Translations under genes and position numbers: made by a program
Part shown: positions 1-9,890 of the stretch, piece by piece
Layout of the letters: the number at the start of each line of letters is the position of its first letter
Numbering within the stretch: position 1 is the stretch's first letter
Assembly: GCA_003987775.1 (NCBI GenBank)
Contig: RXJD01000006.1
Coordinates: 52,541 to 116,540 of the forward strand
DNA: 64,000 nucleotides
Source of the DNA: Mycobacterium sp.
GTDB taxonomy: Bacteria > Actinomycetota > Actinomycetes > Mycobacteriales > Mycobacteriaceae
Reading direction: 5' to 3'
The notes under the pieces: generated by a model
What the model saw: the letters and a program-made list of their open reading frames with translations, nothing else
What the model was told of the DNA's origin: nothing
Databases searched by the model: none

Positions 1-574
1 GCCATCCCACCAGCCGGTAGTGCTGGCGCTCGTGCACCTCGGGGCCGGGGCCGTCGCCGGTGCCCGGGGCGATGGGAAGCGCCAGGTCACCCAGTCGCAG
101 CAGGTCGCCATCCACCGTCAGATCGGCCGCATCATCGTCAGAACCCAACAGCGGCAACACGATTCGGCCCGCATCATCTAAGGTCCAGTCGATATCGAAG
201 TACCCGGCGTAGTTGGATTCGCGCCCGTGCCGCAGCACATCCCACCACCAGGCGTTCTGATCCGGCTGGTCGATGCCCACATGGTTGGGCACAACGTCAA
301 TCACCAGGCCCATACCGCGCGCCTGCGCCGCTTCGGACAGCCGTGCCAGCCCTTCCGGGCCGCCGAGTTCGGGCGACACCGTGGTCGGATCCGTGACGTC
401 GTAACCGTGCGACGAGCCCTCGGTCGCGGTCAGGATCGGGGACAGGTAGACGTGAGACACCCCGAGCTCGTCGAGGTAATCCAGGAGCTTTTCAGCATCG
501 CCGAGGGTGAACGCGAAGCCGCTGGACGCGCCGCGCAGCTGCAACCGATAGGTTGCCGAGACCGGTAAAGGCAT
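1..574 (-). CDS. treY: Maltooligosyl trehalose synthase, N-terminal part (cut by window edge)
   Basis: TreY converts the reducing-end alpha-1,4 bond of maltodextrins into an alpha-1,1 bond, giving maltooligosyl trehalose in the cytoplasm. The reverse strand from an ATG at 574 reads [14 protein letters not shown] and stays open to the window edge (about 191 codons). It contains the GH13 elements [17 protein letters not shown] and DVVPNHVG (region I with its conserved His), typical of the TreY N-terminal barrel. The gene starts 3 bp after the treX stop codon, so the two are co-transcribed. In M. tuberculosis the order treX-treY-treZ is the same, so treZ probably lies beyond the left edge. The C-terminal three quarters cannot be checked here. 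Confidence 0.93.
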   Translation of the reverse strand, partial: MPLPVSATYRLQLRGASSGFAFTLGDAEKLLDYLDELGVSHVYLSPILTATEGSSHGYDVTDPTTVSPELGGPEGLARLSEAAQARGMGLVIDVVPNHVGIDQPDQNAWWWDVLRHGRESNYAGYFDIDWTLDDAGRIVLPLLGSDDDAADLTVDGDLLRLGDLALPIAPGTGDGPGPEVHERQHYRLVGW

Positions 575-577
575 ACG

Positions 578-2773
578 TCACAACGTCTTACGTAAAATGA
601 GCACGGAGCGTCCGGGCAGTGCGACCTCGTCGCCCTCGTCGACCACCCGTTCGGTCACTCCGGTCGGGCTGGTGGTGTCCAGCTCCACTGTCCACTGCTG
701 TGCATAGTCGCCGTGCGGCATGACAAATGTGACTTCCTGGTCGTGGGCGTTGAAACACAGCAGGAACGAGTCATCGACGATCCGTTCGCCACGGCGGTTC
801 GGTTCGGGCAGGGCCTGGCCGTTGAGGAACACCGCGATGCTCTTGCCGAAATCGTTGTCCCAGTCCTGCTCTGTCATCTCCTGCCCGGCAGGCGTCAGCC
901 AGGAGATGTCGTGGACTTCCGACTCGCCACTGCGGATGGGCCGGCCCTTGAGGAAGCGGCGGCGGCGAAACACCGGATGCTTCTTGCGCAGGCGCGTCAC
1001 CTTGCGCGCGAAGGTCAGCTGATCGGCGTTCTTCTCGACCAATGACCAATCCATCCAGGACAACTCGGAGTCCTGGCAGTAGACATTGTTGTTGCCGACC
1101 TGGGTGCGCCCGATCTCGTCGCCGTGGGAGATCATCGGGGTGCCCTGACTGACCATCAACGTCGCCCAGAAGTTGCGCATCTGTTGGCAACGCAGCGCGA
1201 CAACGTCGGGATCGTCGGTAGGTCCTTCCACGCCGCAGTTCCAGGACCGGTTGTGGCTCTCACCGTCGCGGTTGTCTTCACCGTTGGCGGCATTGTGTTT
1301 TTCGTTGTAGGACACCAGATCCTGCAGGGTGAAACCGTCATGGGCGGTGACAAAGTTGATGCTCGCGCCGGGCCGCCGGCCGGTCGCTTCGTAGAGGTCC
1401 GACGACCCGGTCAGCCGGGAAGCGAACTCGCCGAGGGTTGCGGGCTCGCCCCGCCAGTAGTCGCGCACAGTGTCGCGGTATTTCCCGTTCCACTCCGTCC
1501 ACAAACCTGGGAAATTCCCGACCTGGTAACCACCTTCGCCGACGTCCCACGGTTCGGCGATCAACTTGACCTGGCTGACCACCGGATCCTGCTGCACCAA
1601 GTCGAAAAACGCTGACAGCCGGTCGACGTCGTAGAACTCGCGGGCCAGGGTGGCGGCCAGGTCGAACCGGAAGCCGTCGACGTGCATTTCCAGCACCCAG
1701 TAGCGCAGCGAGTCCATGATGAGCTGCAGGGTGTGCGGGTGCCGCACGTTGAGGCTGTTGCCGGTGCCGGTGAAGTCCTTGTAGTGGCGAAGGTCACCGT
1801 CGACCAGGCGGTAGTAGGCGGCGTTGTCGATGCCGCGGAAGTTGATCGTCGGGCCTAAATGGTTTCCCTCGGCGGTGTGGTTGTAGACGACGTCGAGGAT
1901 CACCTCGATGCCGGCCTCGTGGAAAGTGCGCACCATCGACTTGAACTCGGCTACCGCACCACCCGGTTTGCGCGTCGCCGCATATTGATAGTGCGGAGCC
2001 AGAAAGCCGAAGGTGTTGTACCCCCAGTAATTTCGCAAACCCAGGTCCAGCAGCCGGTGGTCGTGCATGAACTGGTGGACCGGCATCAGCTCGATGGCGG
2101 TGACATTGAGCGATTTGAGGTGGTCGATGATCGCCGGATGCGCCAGCCCGGCATACGTGCCGCGCAGTTCGTGCGGGATACCCGGATGAGTCTGGGTCAT
2201 GCCCTTGACGTGCGCCTCGTAGATGATCGTTTCGTGATACGGCGTGCAGGGCGCCCGATCGGAGGCCCAGTCGAAGAACGGGTTGATCACGACGCTGGTC
2301 ATGGTGTGGCCCAGCGAGTCGACCATCGGGGGAGTACCGGTTTCGGACGGGTCCTCGGCCGCCACCTCCAGGTCGTAGGAAAACAGCGCCTGAGTGAAAT
2401 CGAAGTCGCCCACGAAGGATTTGCCGTACGGGTCGAGCAGCAGCTTGCTCGGATCGCAGCGGTGACCCGCCGCCGGATCGAACGGTCCGTGCACGCGAAA
2501 CCCGTACCGCTGCCCAGGGGTAACGGTCGGCAGATAGCAGTGCCAGAGATAGCCGTCGACTTCGTCGAGATTGATCCGGGTTTCGCTGCCGTCGCGCGCG
2601 ATCAGGCACAGCTCGACCTTCTCGGCGACTTCGGAGAACAGCGAGAAGTTGGTGCCGGCGCCGTCATAAGTGGCTCCCAAGGGAAATGGCGCCCCGGGCC
2701 ATACCGTCGCCAGTTCGGGTGAGGCGTCCGCGCCGTCATATGCACCCTGGTTCCCGCGCTCCGTCGACGACAT
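578..2773 (-). CDS. treX: Glycogen debranching enzyme TreX/GlgX
   Basis: This cytoplasmic isoamylase-type GH13 enzyme (about 731 aa) cleaves alpha-1,6 branches of glycogen to feed TreY and TreZ in trehalose synthesis. An N-terminal CBM48-like domain (about residues 28-120) precedes the barrel. Visible GH13 motifs are DVVYNH near 298, the nucleophile in DGFRFDLA (about D371), the acid/base in LIAEPWD (about E407) and the transition-state Asp in VTAHDG (about D479). Three start codons sit in a row (TTG-GTG-ATG). I chose the ATG at 2773; the TTG six bases upstream is possible. The gene lies 39 bp after the acyltransferase stop and 3 bp before treY. Length matches the family (about 720 aa in M. 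tuberculosis). Confidence 0.95.
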   Translation of the reverse strand: MSSTERGNQGAYDGADASPELATVWPGAPFPLGATYDGAGTNFSLFSEVAEKVELCLIARDGSETRINLDEVDGYLWHCYLPTVTPGQRYGFRVHGPFDPAAGHRCDPSKLLLDPYGKSFVGDFDFTQALFSYDLEVAAEDPSETGTPPMVDSLGHTMTSVVINPFFDWASDRAPCTPYHETIIYEAHVKGMTQTHPGIPHELRGTYAGLAHPAIIDHLKSLNVTAIELMPVHQFMHDHRLLDLGLRNYWGYNTFGFLAPHYQYAATRKPGGAVAEFKSMVRTFHEAGIEVILDVVYNHTAEGNHLGPTINFRGIDNAAYYRLVDGDLRHYKDFTGTGNSLNVRHPHTLQLIMDSLRYWVLEMHVDGFRFDLAATLAREFYDVDRLSAFFDLVQQDPVVSQVKLIAEPWDVGEGGYQVGNFPGLWTEWNGKYRDTVRDYWRGEPATLGEFASRLTGSSDLYEATGRRPGASINFVTAHDGFTLQDLVSYNEKHNAANGEDNRDGESHNRSWNCGVEGPTDDPDVVALRCQQMRNFWATLMVSQGTPMISHGDEIGRTQVGNNNVYCQDSELSWMDWSLVEKNADQLTFARKVTRLRKKHPVFRRRRFLKGRPIRSGESEVHDISWLTPAGQEMTEQDWDNDFGKSIAVFLNGQALPEPNRRGERIVDDSFLLCFNAHDQEVTFVMPHGDYAQQWTVELDTTSPTGVTERVVDEGDEVALPGRSVLILRKTL

Positions 2774-2812
2774 CACCAAACCTTATCCGTGTCGGCTGCC
2801 CTTGGTCGCGTG

Positions 2813-4954
2813 TCACCACCAACCGGTGATCGCCGCGATCTGCCGTCCCAGTTCCGGTGCCAGCGTCCGCATGTAGGTGGGCGTCAGGTGGTGCGGATCC
2901 CGGTAGATCAGCACGTTTCCCTCGACCGCACGGCACGTGTCGGGCCGGCAGATCGCGTCTGACAGGTCGATCGGCTTGAGCAGCGGGAACTGACCGACGA
3001 AGTCCAGCGTGCCGTTGTGATCGGACAGCAGCTCGGAGCGCTTCACTCCGCAGGACTCCGCGTTGCCGGCCTTGGCCAGGCAGTCGGCGGGGTTGAACGG
3101 TTGACCGTCCTTGACCAGCCAGGGTGTGTCACGCACGCCCAGGATCGGAATGTTGTTGTCGGACAACGTTTGCCAGATGCCGATGTAGGTGGCGGGCATC
3201 ACGTCGCCGGCCTTGATGTTCCAGGGCCGGGTCGAGGTGGTGAAGACGTAGTCGGGGCGGTCGGTGACCAGCTTGGCCATCGTCGTCTCCACCCACTGCC
3301 GGCACTGGGGGTAGGGCGCATTGTTTCCCATGATCAGCGGGACCTGCTCGGTGGACAACGCGCAGCCCATTTTGAGGTAGGTCACCACCTTGAAGTGGTG
3401 CAGCCGGCCCAGCAGATCCAGCGCGGGCAGCCAGTGCTCGGCGTGTGACCCACCTGCCAGGGCAATGGTTCGCGGAGCATCGGTGTCGCCGTAGGTGCAG
3501 TTGACCACCGTCGGGTTGACGAAGTCGCTGATGCACCCGTCCCGGGTGGAGGCGGGCAGGTCTTCCTTGACTTCGAGCACCGTGGGCCGCATCCGCAGTT
3601 TCGGTACCCGCACGTGGTTGACCAGTGCCCGCGCGCCCGGGTAGTCGGCGGAGCTGAGTCCACTGAGCTCTTTGCCACCGGCGCGCTCGGCGACGAGATG
3701 TTCGCGCCAGGTGAATGACGTCGCGGTCAGGGTGACACCGAGCAGCGCCACCACTGATCCCAGCGCGATCGTCGGCCGGCGCCACCTCAGCCGCCAGGGC
3801 ACCGGCGCGGACGGTGCCGCGGCTGCCCGGTAACGCAACGGGTCCTCGACGTGGCGGGTGGTGAGATAGGCCAACACCCCCGACACCAGCAGCACGCCCA
3901 TCCCCTCGAGGAAGTTGGCCTGGCGGTGGCCGGTGTAGGAGAGCCAAAAGATCAGCAGCGGCCAGTGCCACAGATACAGCGAGTAGGCCATCGCACCCAG
4001 TGTCACCAGAGGACCGGCCGCCAGCACCCGGTTGGGCAGGGGCATCCGGCCGCGGGTGGCAGGGTCGCCGGCCATGTTGGCTCCCGCCATGATCATCAGC
4101 ATTGCGGCGCCGACCGGTACCAGGGCCCACGGTCCAGGAAATTCCTTGACGCCGTCGATCAGGGCACCGCACGACAGGATCGCCGCCAGCGCCACCGTGG
4201 CGGTCACCATCCGTAGCCACATGGGCCAGCGGATGTAGGGGACCACCGCGCCCACCAGCGCTCCCAGCAACAGTTCCCAGGCCCGGGCGAAGCTGTTGTA
4301 GTACGCGGTCGCCTGATAGGCCTGATGGGCGATGATCGCGTACACGAACGACGCCACCGTCAGCGCGCTGAGCAGCACCACGAAAACCGTGCGCAAATGC
4401 CTGCCCAGCGGCCGGCCCAAATAAGCGACGGCCGCGACCAGCATCAAAAATGCCACGTAGAACTGGCCCTGCACCGACATGGACCAGATGTGCTGCAACG
4501 GACTGACCGCCTCGCCGGCGCGCAGGTAGTCCGCCGCCGAGTGGGCCAGTTCCCAGTTCTGGTAGTAGCCGAGACTGGCCAGGCTCTGGTCGGCGAACGC
4601 CTCCCACCGGGTCTGCGGCTGGATCAGAACGGTCAGCAGCGCGCACCCCGCCAGCACCACGACCAGCGCCGGCAACAACCGTCGGATCAGGCGGACCACC
4701 TCGGTAGCCGGAGACAGCCTCCCGCCCAACCCGGCCCGCAGCACCTTGCCGCCGAAGAAGAATCCGGACAGGGCCAGGAACACGTCCACCCCGCCGGACA
4801 CCCGGCCGAACCAGATGTGGAACACGGCGACCAGAGCGATCGCGATGCCGCGCAGACCGTCGAGATCGTGCCGGTAGAAGCCGGACGAGCGCGTGCCCAT
4901 GCCCGCTGCCTGCGTGGTGGCAGCCGGGATCGGAGGAGGCGGCGGTGTCGGCAT
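2813..4954 (-). CDS. Membrane O-acyltransferase (acyltransferase-3 plus SGNH domain), Rv1565c-like
   Basis: This protein (about 713 aa) has the OafA-type layout. An acyltransferase-3 membrane domain (about residues 25-380, some 10-11 hydrophobic segments) opens with YRHDLDGLRGIAIAL, and a C-terminal extracytoplasmic SGNH-like domain follows. In the SGNH part GGSHAEHW supplies the nucleophile Ser block and DPHHLTP the Asp-x-x-His block. Such proteins move acyl groups onto sugars of the envelope; the acceptor here is unknown. The neighbours treX-treY make a trehalose glycolipid tempting, but that is inference. The frame stays open to 5002, yet that stretch holds a terminator-like hairpin, and MPTPPPPPIP at 4954 gives the N-terminal length seen in Rv1565c, so I start there. 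Confidence 0.88.
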   Translation of the reverse strand: MPTPPPPPIPAATTQAAGMGTRSSGFYRHDLDGLRGIAIALVAVFHIWFGRVSGGVDVFLALSGFFFGGKVLRAGLGGRLSPATEVVRLIRRLLPALVVVLAGCALLTVLIQPQTRWEAFADQSLASLGYYQNWELAHSAADYLRAGEAVSPLQHIWSMSVQGQFYVAFLMLVAAVAYLGRPLGRHLRTVFVVLLSALTVASFVYAIIAHQAYQATAYYNSFARAWELLLGALVGAVVPYIRWPMWLRMVTATVALAAILSCGALIDGVKEFPGPWALVPVGAAMLMIMAGANMAGDPATRGRMPLPNRVLAAGPLVTLGAMAYSLYLWHWPLLIFWLSYTGHRQANFLEGMGVLLVSGVLAYLTTRHVEDPLRYRAAAAPSAPVPWRLRWRRPTIALGSVVALLGVTLTATSFTWREHLVAERAGGKELSGLSSADYPGARALVNHVRVPKLRMRPTVLEVKEDLPASTRDGCISDFVNPTVVNCTYGDTDAPRTIALAGGSHAEHWLPALDLLGRLHHFKVVTYLKMGCALSTEQVPLIMGNNAPYPQCRQWVETTMAKLVTDRPDYVFTTSTRPWNIKAGDVMPATYIGIWQTLSDNNIPILGVRDTPWLVKDGQPFNPADCLAKAGNAESCGVKRSELLSDHNGTLDFVGQFPLLKPIDLSDAICRPDTCRAVEGNVLIYRDPHHLTPTYMRTLAPELGRQIAAITGWW

Positions 4955-4977
4955 GATCACCGCTAACTTACCGAAAA

Positions 4978-5009
4978 CCGCCGCCCGCTCCGTGCGGAGC
5001 AAGCGGCGG
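4978..5009 (-). terminator. Terminator-like hairpin after ripD
   Basis: An interrupted inverted repeat lies 30 bp after the ripD stop: a 7-bp outer stem CCGCCGC/GCGGCGG, a 2-by-2 internal mismatch, and a 6-bp inner stem GCTCCG/CGGAGC with a tight loop. On the minus strand it is followed by TTTT (4974-4977). The short T-run makes it a weak classical terminator but a good mycobacterial one. Confidence 0.6.
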
Positions 5010-5038
5010 CTTGGGGGAAAGCCCGGGAACCCGGTCGG

Positions 5039-5965
5039 TCAGCGCGGGGCGGTGGCTCCCGGGGCCGGCTGCGCCGGCATCAGCTGCAGCGGCGGCTGCG
5101 GCGTGGGAACCAGTGGATTCGGCGGCTGGGGGATCACCTGCTGCAACGGTGCCTGCGGGAGGGCCTGCTGCTGCAGCGGCGCCTGCTGAACGGGAGCTTG
5201 CTGACCGGGGATCGTCTGGACCGGGGCCTGTTGGCCGGGGATCGTCTGGGCCGGAGCTTGCTGGCCGGGGATCGTCTGGGCCGGAGCCTGCTGACCGGGC
5301 ACGGTCTGGGCCGGAGCCTGTTGGCCGGGCACCGCCTGGGCCGGGGCCTGTTGACCGGGCACGGTCTGAGCTGGGGCCTGTTGGCCGGGGATCGTCTGGG
5401 CCGGAGCCTGCTGACCGGGCACCGTCTGCGCCGGCGCCGGCTGCACCGGTCCCGTCTGCAACGAATTCGTCCCCAGGATCCGGACCAGGTACGGCGCCAT
5501 ACCGCTGGCGCGCACCGGCGAGACCTGCACGACGTCACCGACCTCGAGCATCTGCCCGTTCCCCAGGTACATCGCGACGCTCTGGGTGCCTTCGGGGCCA
5601 TAGAAGATCAGATCAGCCTTGCGGGCCTGCTGGGGAAGGACTTTCTCACCGACCCGGTACATCTGACCCGAGGAACGCGGCAGCTTGAGCCCGGCGCCGG
5701 CATAGGCGTACTGGATCAGGCCCGAGGCGTCGAACCCGACGGTGTTGATGCCCGAACCGGTGCCTCGGGTGGGTCCGGTGACACCGCCGCCGGCCCACGA
5801 GAACGGCACGCCGCGCTGCGAGAGTCCGCGCGCGATCACCGTGTCGGCGAGCTGCTGGTAGTCGTTGGACCGGGTGTAAGGATCTGCGGACGCTATCCCC
5901 GCGGCAGTCACCATTGGCGCCACGAACATCAGCAGCCCGATCGCGAAGGCGTAGACGCGTTTCAT
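5039..5965 (-). CDS. ripD: Non-catalytic NlpC/P60 cell-wall protein RipD
   Basis: This exported protein (308 aa) has a signal peptide at residues 1-27 (cleavage after ASA), an NlpC/P60 domain at about 30-165 and a Pro/Gln-rich tail. The catalytic Cys position reads FDASGL (A80) and the catalytic His position reads TQSVAMYLG (S129), so the Cys/His pair is gone. Published work on RipD of M. tuberculosis (Rv1566c) describes the same Ala/Ser substitutions and peptidoglycan binding without hydrolysis. The tail holds eight copies of APAQTVPGQQ-type decapeptides. The gene has a GAGGGAA ribosome-binding site ahead of ATG 5965 and an unusually long upstream leader. A hairpin follows the stop. Confidence 0.93.
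   Translation of the reverse strand: MKRVYAFAIGLLMFVAPMVTAAGIASADPYTRSNDYQQLADTVIARGLSQRGVPFSWAGGGVTGPTRGTGSGINTVGFDASGLIQYAYAGAGLKLPRSSGQMYRVGEKVLPQQARKADLIFYGPEGTQSVAMYLGNGQMLEVGDVVQVSPVRASGMAPYLVRILGTNSLQTGPVQPAPAQTVPGQQAPAQTIPGQQAPAQTVPGQQAPAQAVPGQQAPAQTVPGQQAPAQTIPGQQAPAQTIPGQQAPVQTIPGQQAPVQQAPLQQQALPQAPLQQVIPQPPNPLVPTPQPPLQLMPAQPAPGATAPR
5198..5437. repeat. Eight 30-bp tandem repeats in the ripD 3' region
   Basis: Eight consecutive 30-bp units encode the decapeptide A-P-[AV]-Q-[TA]-[VI]-P-G-Q-Q (residues 177-256 of RipD). Units differ at a few positions, mostly third bases and the Val/Ile codon. Such arrays commonly change copy number by slippage. Confidence 0.9.
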
Positions 5966-6290
5966 TTCGTTCCCTCGTTTCCTGGGGCCGGGTGGCCCCT
6001 CTGTGCCTCAGCGCGGTGACCGCGCGCATCCGCCGGCGTTCAGGAGCGATGGGCCGCCTCTTCGGGGCCGAGCGCCGCTGGACCTGATGGCGTGACCGAC
6101 CCCGTTAGCCGAGCCCAAATCACACCAGTCACTACAGACACTTTGACAACAGAGATAAGTGACCGCCAGAGTGGCGAAACATTATTTGTAGGAACGTGAC
6201 CCGACGGTGATGGAGGGGGTCAATCTTGTGATGGCAGTTGTGATTTCGGTCTCAAAGACGTTGCCGCCACGTGATGTCGCGAGAACGCGT
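5966..6290 (-). promoter_or_regulatory. Gene-free region with candidate ripD promoter and long leader
   Basis: This 325-bp stretch holds no convincing gene. On the minus strand a -10-like TAATGT lies at 6184-6179, which would start transcription near 6172 and give a leader of about 200 nt before ripD. The leader is rich in short G+C inverted repeats, for example GGGGCC(AC)CCGGCCCC just before the start codon. I could not match it to a known riboswitch family. The 6200-6290 part shows nothing recognisable. Confidence 0.35.
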
Positions 6291-6692
6291 TCAGCGCCCG
6301 AACGTGTTGCTGAAATCCGTCAGGGCGTGGCCCAGCACCGAGGCCAGGCTGAGCACGCCGACCGCGACGATCGGCCAGAAGGACATGAACCAGCCCTTGA
6401 CCAGTGACACGAATGGACCCACCAGGGCGGCGGTCCCGGCGGCGCCGATACCGCCCCACACCAAGGGGTAGATGTAGTAGTTCACCCCGAACGGCACCAT
6501 CGGGCAGTCGTCACCCTGGCAGACGTTGTCGGTGAAGGCGAACAACCGGGTCGGCCAAGTCGTCATGGTGACCGCGGCGATCAGCAACCCCAGCAGCACA
6601 AACATGGTGATGACGTCCCACGGAACCAGGCGGAGCCGGATGACCCGGCGCTGATCCTGGTCCGGGTCGCGGGACTGTTCCGGTGCTGCCAT
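6291..6692 (-). CDS. Small membrane protein, Rv1567c-like
   Basis: A hydrophobic protein of about 133 aa with a charged N-terminus ([16 protein letters not shown]) and three predicted membrane segments: [17 protein letters not shown], then [21 protein letters not shown], then [17 protein letters not shown]. Between the first two is a short loop with two Cys (NVCQGDDCP), possibly a disulfide. The function is unknown. It sits between ripD and bioA as Rv1567c does in M. tuberculosis and is divergent from bioA. An alternative ATG lies 9 bp upstream at 6701. Confidence 0.75.
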   Translation of the reverse strand: MAAPEQSRDPDQDQRRVIRLRLVPWDVITMFVLLGLLIAAVTMTTWPTRLFAFTDNVCQGDDCPMVPFGVNYYIYPLVWGGIGAAGTAALVGPFVSLVKGWFMSFWPIVAVGVLSLASVLGHALTDFSNTFGR

Positions 6693-6710
6693 GCCCTGCA
6701 TGCTTCCCGA

Positions 6711-6723
6711 TGAACGGGTTTTC
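6711..6723 (+). promoter_or_regulatory. Candidate biotin-regulon box upstream of bioA
   Basis: TGAACGGGTTTTC lies 31 bp ahead of the bioA start, in the short divergent promoter region. A related box, TGAACACCATTTC, lies upstream of bioB. Both resemble the TGAAC-N3-GTTAC operator I recall for the mycobacterial repressor BioQ, but the right half matches only partly. Confidence 0.4.
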
Positions 6724-6753
6724 TGCGACCGCAACCGACTAAGGTCGGCTTTC

Positions 6754-8067
6754 GTGGCAGCGGCCGGACAATCACCAACCCGATTGACGCCCGCGCAGAT
6801 CAGCGCGATCGATGCCGCACACCTCTGGCATCCATACAGCACGATCGGCAGGGAAGCGATACCGCCGGTGGTGGCCGTCGCGGCGCGTGGCGCCTGGCTG
6901 ACACTGGTCCGCGACGGTCGCCCGGTCGAGGTGCTGGACGCGATGAGCTCCTGGTGGACCGCCATTCACGGCCACGGGCACCCGACCCTGGATGCGGCGA
7001 TGATCGCCCAGCTGAACACCATGAACCACGTCATGTTCGGTGGACTGACCCACGAACCGGCCGCCCGGCTGGCCCAACTGCTGGTGCAGATCACCCCGCC
7101 GGGCCTGGAGACCGTGTTCTTCAGCGACTCCGGTTCGGTGTCGGTGGAGGTCGCGGTGAAGATGGCGTTGCAGTACTGGCGCAGCCTGGACCAACCGGCC
7201 AAGCATCGCCTGATGACCTGGCGAGGCGGCTACCACGGCGACACGTTCACGCCGATGAGCGTCTGCGACCCCGAAGGAGGCATGCACTCGCTGTGGTCCG
7301 ACGTGCTGGTGCCCCAGGTGTTCGCCCCGCAGGTGCCGCGGGACTACGACCCCGCCTACAGTGCGGCGTTCGAAGCCCAGGTGGCCGACCATGCCGCCGA
7401 GTTGGCAGCCGTCATCGTCGAACCCGTGGTGCAGGGTGCCGGCGGGATGCGATTTCACGACCCGCGGTACCTGTCCGACCTGCGCGAGATCTGCCGTCGC
7501 CAGCGGGTGCTGCTGATCTTCGATGAGATCGCCACCGGCTTCGGGCGCACCGGCGAGCTGTTCGCCGCCGACCACGCCGGCGTCAGCCCGGACATCATGT
7601 GCGTCGGCAAGGCCCTCACCGGCGGATATCTGAGCCTGGCCGCGACCCTGTGCACCACCGATATCGCCCACACCATCAGTGCCGGTAGCGCCGGTGCGCT
7701 GATGCACGGGCCGACGTTCATGGCCAATCCGCTGGCGTGCGCGGTTTCGGTGGCCAGTGTCGAGGTTCTGCTGAGCCAGGACTGGCGATCCCGGGTCACC
7801 GAGATCGCTGCCGGACTGAGCGCCGGGCTGGCACCAGCCCGCGCGCTGCCGGGGGTCACCGATGTGCGGGTGTGCGGCGGCATCGGCGTCATCGAATGCG
7901 ACCGCGCGGTTGATCTGGCGGTTGCCACGCCCGCGGCGCTGGACTGCGGTGTGTGGCTGCGCCCGTTCCGCAACCTGGTTTACGCAATGCCCCCTTATGT
8001 CTGCACACCCGACGAGATCGCTCAGATCACCTCGGCGATGGTGCAGGTTGCTCGGCTCGTAGTCTGA
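6754..8067 (+). CDS. bioA: Adenosylmethionine-8-amino-7-oxononanoate aminotransferase
   Basis: BioA makes 7,8-diaminopelargonate from KAPA with SAM as amino donor, using PLP, in the cytoplasm. The protein (437 aa, the same length as M. tuberculosis BioA) opens with [19 protein letters not shown] and carries the class-III aminotransferase blocks [26 protein letters not shown] and GKALTGGYL, the last with the PLP lysine near K286. An in-frame ATG exists at 6691, but it overlaps the divergent gene's start. The GTG at 6754 gives the family N-terminus and has AAGG about 9 bp upstream. It is followed 6 bp later by bioF. Confidence 0.96.
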   Translation: MAAAGQSPTRLTPAQISAIDAAHLWHPYSTIGREAIPPVVAVAARGAWLTLVRDGRPVEVLDAMSSWWTAIHGHGHPTLDAAMIAQLNTMNHVMFGGLTHEPAARLAQLLVQITPPGLETVFFSDSGSVSVEVAVKMALQYWRSLDQPAKHRLMTWRGGYHGDTFTPMSVCDPEGGMHSLWSDVLVPQVFAPQVPRDYDPAYSAAFEAQVADHAAELAAVIVEPVVQGAGGMRFHDPRYLSDLREICRRQRVLLIFDEIATGFGRTGELFAADHAGVSPDIMCVGKALTGGYLSLAATLCTTDIAHTISAGSAGALMHGPTFMANPLACAVSVASVEVLLSQDWRSRVTEIAAGLSAGLAPARALPGVTDVRVCGGIGVIECDRAVDLAVATPAALDCGVWLRPFRNLVYAMPPYVCTPDEIAQITSAMVQVARLVV

Positions 8068-8073
8068 TCAGCG

Positions 8074-9219
8074 ATGAAGTCAACCGAGACGTCCCCGCTG
8101 GCCTGGCTGGAAGCGGTGGAGATCCAGCGCCGTCAGGCCGGTCTGCGCCGATCCCTGCGGCCTCGTCCGCCGGTGAGCACCGAACTCGACCTGGCCTCGA
8201 ATGACTACCTGGGCTTGTCTCAGCATCCCGACGTCATCGAGGGGGGCGTCCAGGCGCTGCGGGTGTGGGGTGCCGGGGCCACGGGTTCCCGGCTGGTCAC
8301 CGGCGACACCGAACTGCACGCGCAGTTCGAGGCCGAACTCGCCGAGTATGTCGGTGCGGCCGCCGGGCTGGTTTTCTCCTCGGGTTACACCGCCAACCTG
8401 GGTGCGGTGGTCAGCCTGTCCGGTCCGGGTTCGTTGCTGGTGTCCGATGCCTACTCGCACGCATCCCTGGTCGACGCCTGCCGGCTGTCCCGGGCTCGGG
8501 TGGTGGTGACGCCCAATCGCGATGTCGGCGCGGTGGAGTCGGCGTTGGCCGCCCGCGACGAAGAGCGCGCCGTGGTCGTCACCGACTCGGTGTTCAGCGC
8601 CGACGGCTCATTGGCGCCGCTACGCGAACTGCACGACGTGTGCCGGCGGCACCGCGCGCTGCTGATCGTCGACGAGGCTCATGGACTCGGCGTGCGGGGC
8701 GGCGGCCGCGGCCTGCTGTATGAGGCTGGGCTGGCCGGAGCGCCCGACGTGGTGGTCACCACCACCCTGTCGAAGGCGCTCGGGAGTCAGGGCGGGGTGG
8801 TACTCGGCCCGGCCGAGGTGCGCGCCCACCTGATCGACGCGGCACGCCCATTTATCTTCGACACCGGCCTGGCGCCCGCCGCGGTGGGCGCCGCACTGGC
8901 GGCGCTGCGTCTGCTCATTTCCGAGCCGTGGCGGCCGGCGGCGGTACTCAGCCATGCCGACACGCTGGCCCAGGCGTGTGGTGTAGCCGAGGTTCCGCAG
9001 TCGGCGGTCGTGTCGGTCATCCTGGGTGATCCCGAGGTCGCGCTGGCCGCGGCCACGGCATGCCTGGAGGCGGGCGTCAAGGTGGGTTGCTTCCGGCCGC
9101 CGACCGTACCCGCCGGGACCTCCCGGCTTCGCTTGACCGCGCGGGCCTCGCTGAGCCCCGACGAACTCGACCTGGCCCGGCGGGTGTTCGCCGACGTGCT
9201 GTCCGGCGCCCGCCGTTGA
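8074..9219 (+). CDS. bioF: 8-amino-7-oxononanoate synthase
   Basis: BioF condenses pimeloyl thioester with alanine to give KAPA, a PLP-dependent cytoplasmic step just before BioA. The 381-aa protein shows the alpha-oxoamine synthase blocks [39 protein letters not shown] and [13 protein letters not shown], with the PLP lysine at about K234. It starts with ATG 6 bp after bioA, and its TGA stop overlaps the TTG start of bioD, so the three genes form one operon. Confidence 0.96.
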   Translation: MKSTETSPLAWLEAVEIQRRQAGLRRSLRPRPPVSTELDLASNDYLGLSQHPDVIEGGVQALRVWGAGATGSRLVTGDTELHAQFEAELAEYVGAAAGLVFSSGYTANLGAVVSLSGPGSLLVSDAYSHASLVDACRLSRARVVVTPNRDVGAVESALAARDEERAVVVTDSVFSADGSLAPLRELHDVCRRHRALLIVDEAHGLGVRGGGRGLLYEAGLAGAPDVVVTTTLSKALGSQGGVVLGPAEVRAHLIDAARPFIFDTGLAPAAVGAALAALRLLISEPWRPAAVLSHADTLAQACGVAEVPQSAVVSVILGDPEVALAAATACLEAGVKVGCFRPPTVPAGTSRLRLTARASLSPDELDLARRVFADVLSGARR

Positions 9220-9890
9220 CGGTCCTGGTCGTCACCGGCACCGACACCGGCGTCGGGAAGACGGTCGCCACCGCCGCGCTGGCGTCCTGCGCCCGCCAAC
9301 TGGGCATCGATGTGGCTGTCTGCAAGCCCGCCCAGACCGGCACCGCCGATGGCGACGACGACCTGGCCGAGGTGCGGCGACTGGCTGGTGTGACCGAACT
9401 CGCGGGCTTGGCGCGCTTCCCGCTACCCATGTCTCCGGCGGCGGCGGCCGAGCAGGCCGGGATGTCGCTGCCGGCCCGCGACGAGATGGTGGAACTGATC
9501 CGCGGCATGGACCGACCGGGCCGGCTGACCTTGGTAGAGGGTGCCGGTGGATTACTGGTGGAACTCGCCGCCGGCGGCGTCACACTGCGTGATCTCGCGG
9601 CGGACCTCGAGGCCCCCGTGCTCGTCGTGACCAGAGCCGGTCTGGGGACCCTCAACCACACCGCGCTGACACTGGAAGCGCTTGCAACACATAAACTTTC
9701 GTGTGCCGGATTGGTGATCGGCAGTTGGCCGGCGCAACCCGGAGCGGTGGAGCGTTCGAACCGCCCGGAGTTGAACCGACTGGCGCCGGTGCGCGCCGCG
9801 CTGCCAGAGGGCGCCGGCACGGCCGCCGGCTTTGCGGCGATGAGTGCGGCCGCGTTCGACGGCGACTGGGTGAAGTCGCTGGTGTCCTGA
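9216..9890 (+). CDS. bioD: ATP-dependent dethiobiotin synthetase
   Basis: BioD closes the ureido ring of dethiobiotin from diaminopelargonate, CO2 and ATP. The P-loop GTDTGVGKT is at residues 8-16, and ICKP-like AVCKPAQTG and [11 protein letters not shown] motifs follow. I start at TTG 9216, which overlaps the bioF stop (TTGA) and yields [13 protein letters not shown], matching the family N-terminus and length (224 aa). The frame is open further upstream but only inside bioF. The stop overlaps the next ATG (TGATG). Confidence 0.94.
   Translation: MTVLVVTGTDTGVGKTVATAALASCARQLGIDVAVCKPAQTGTADGDDDLAEVRRLAGVTELAGLARFPLPMSPAAAAEQAGMSLPARDEMVELIRGMDRPGRLTLVEGAGGLLVELAAGGVTLRDLAADLEAPVLVVTRAGLGTLNHTALTLEALATHKLSCAGLVIGSWPAQPGAVERSNRPELNRLAPVRAALPEGAGTAAGFAAMSAAAFDGDWVKSLVS

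Noticed and set aside
5198-5437. CRISPR-like array
   Set aside because: The 30-bp units have no spacers and translate as a clean decapeptide repeat in ripD. The 129-bp units at 46.8-48.5 kb are likewise WD40 codons.
6207-6407. Short plus-strand frame before bioA
   Set aside because: It overlaps the Rv1567c-like gene, has no ribosome-binding site and no recognisable protein.
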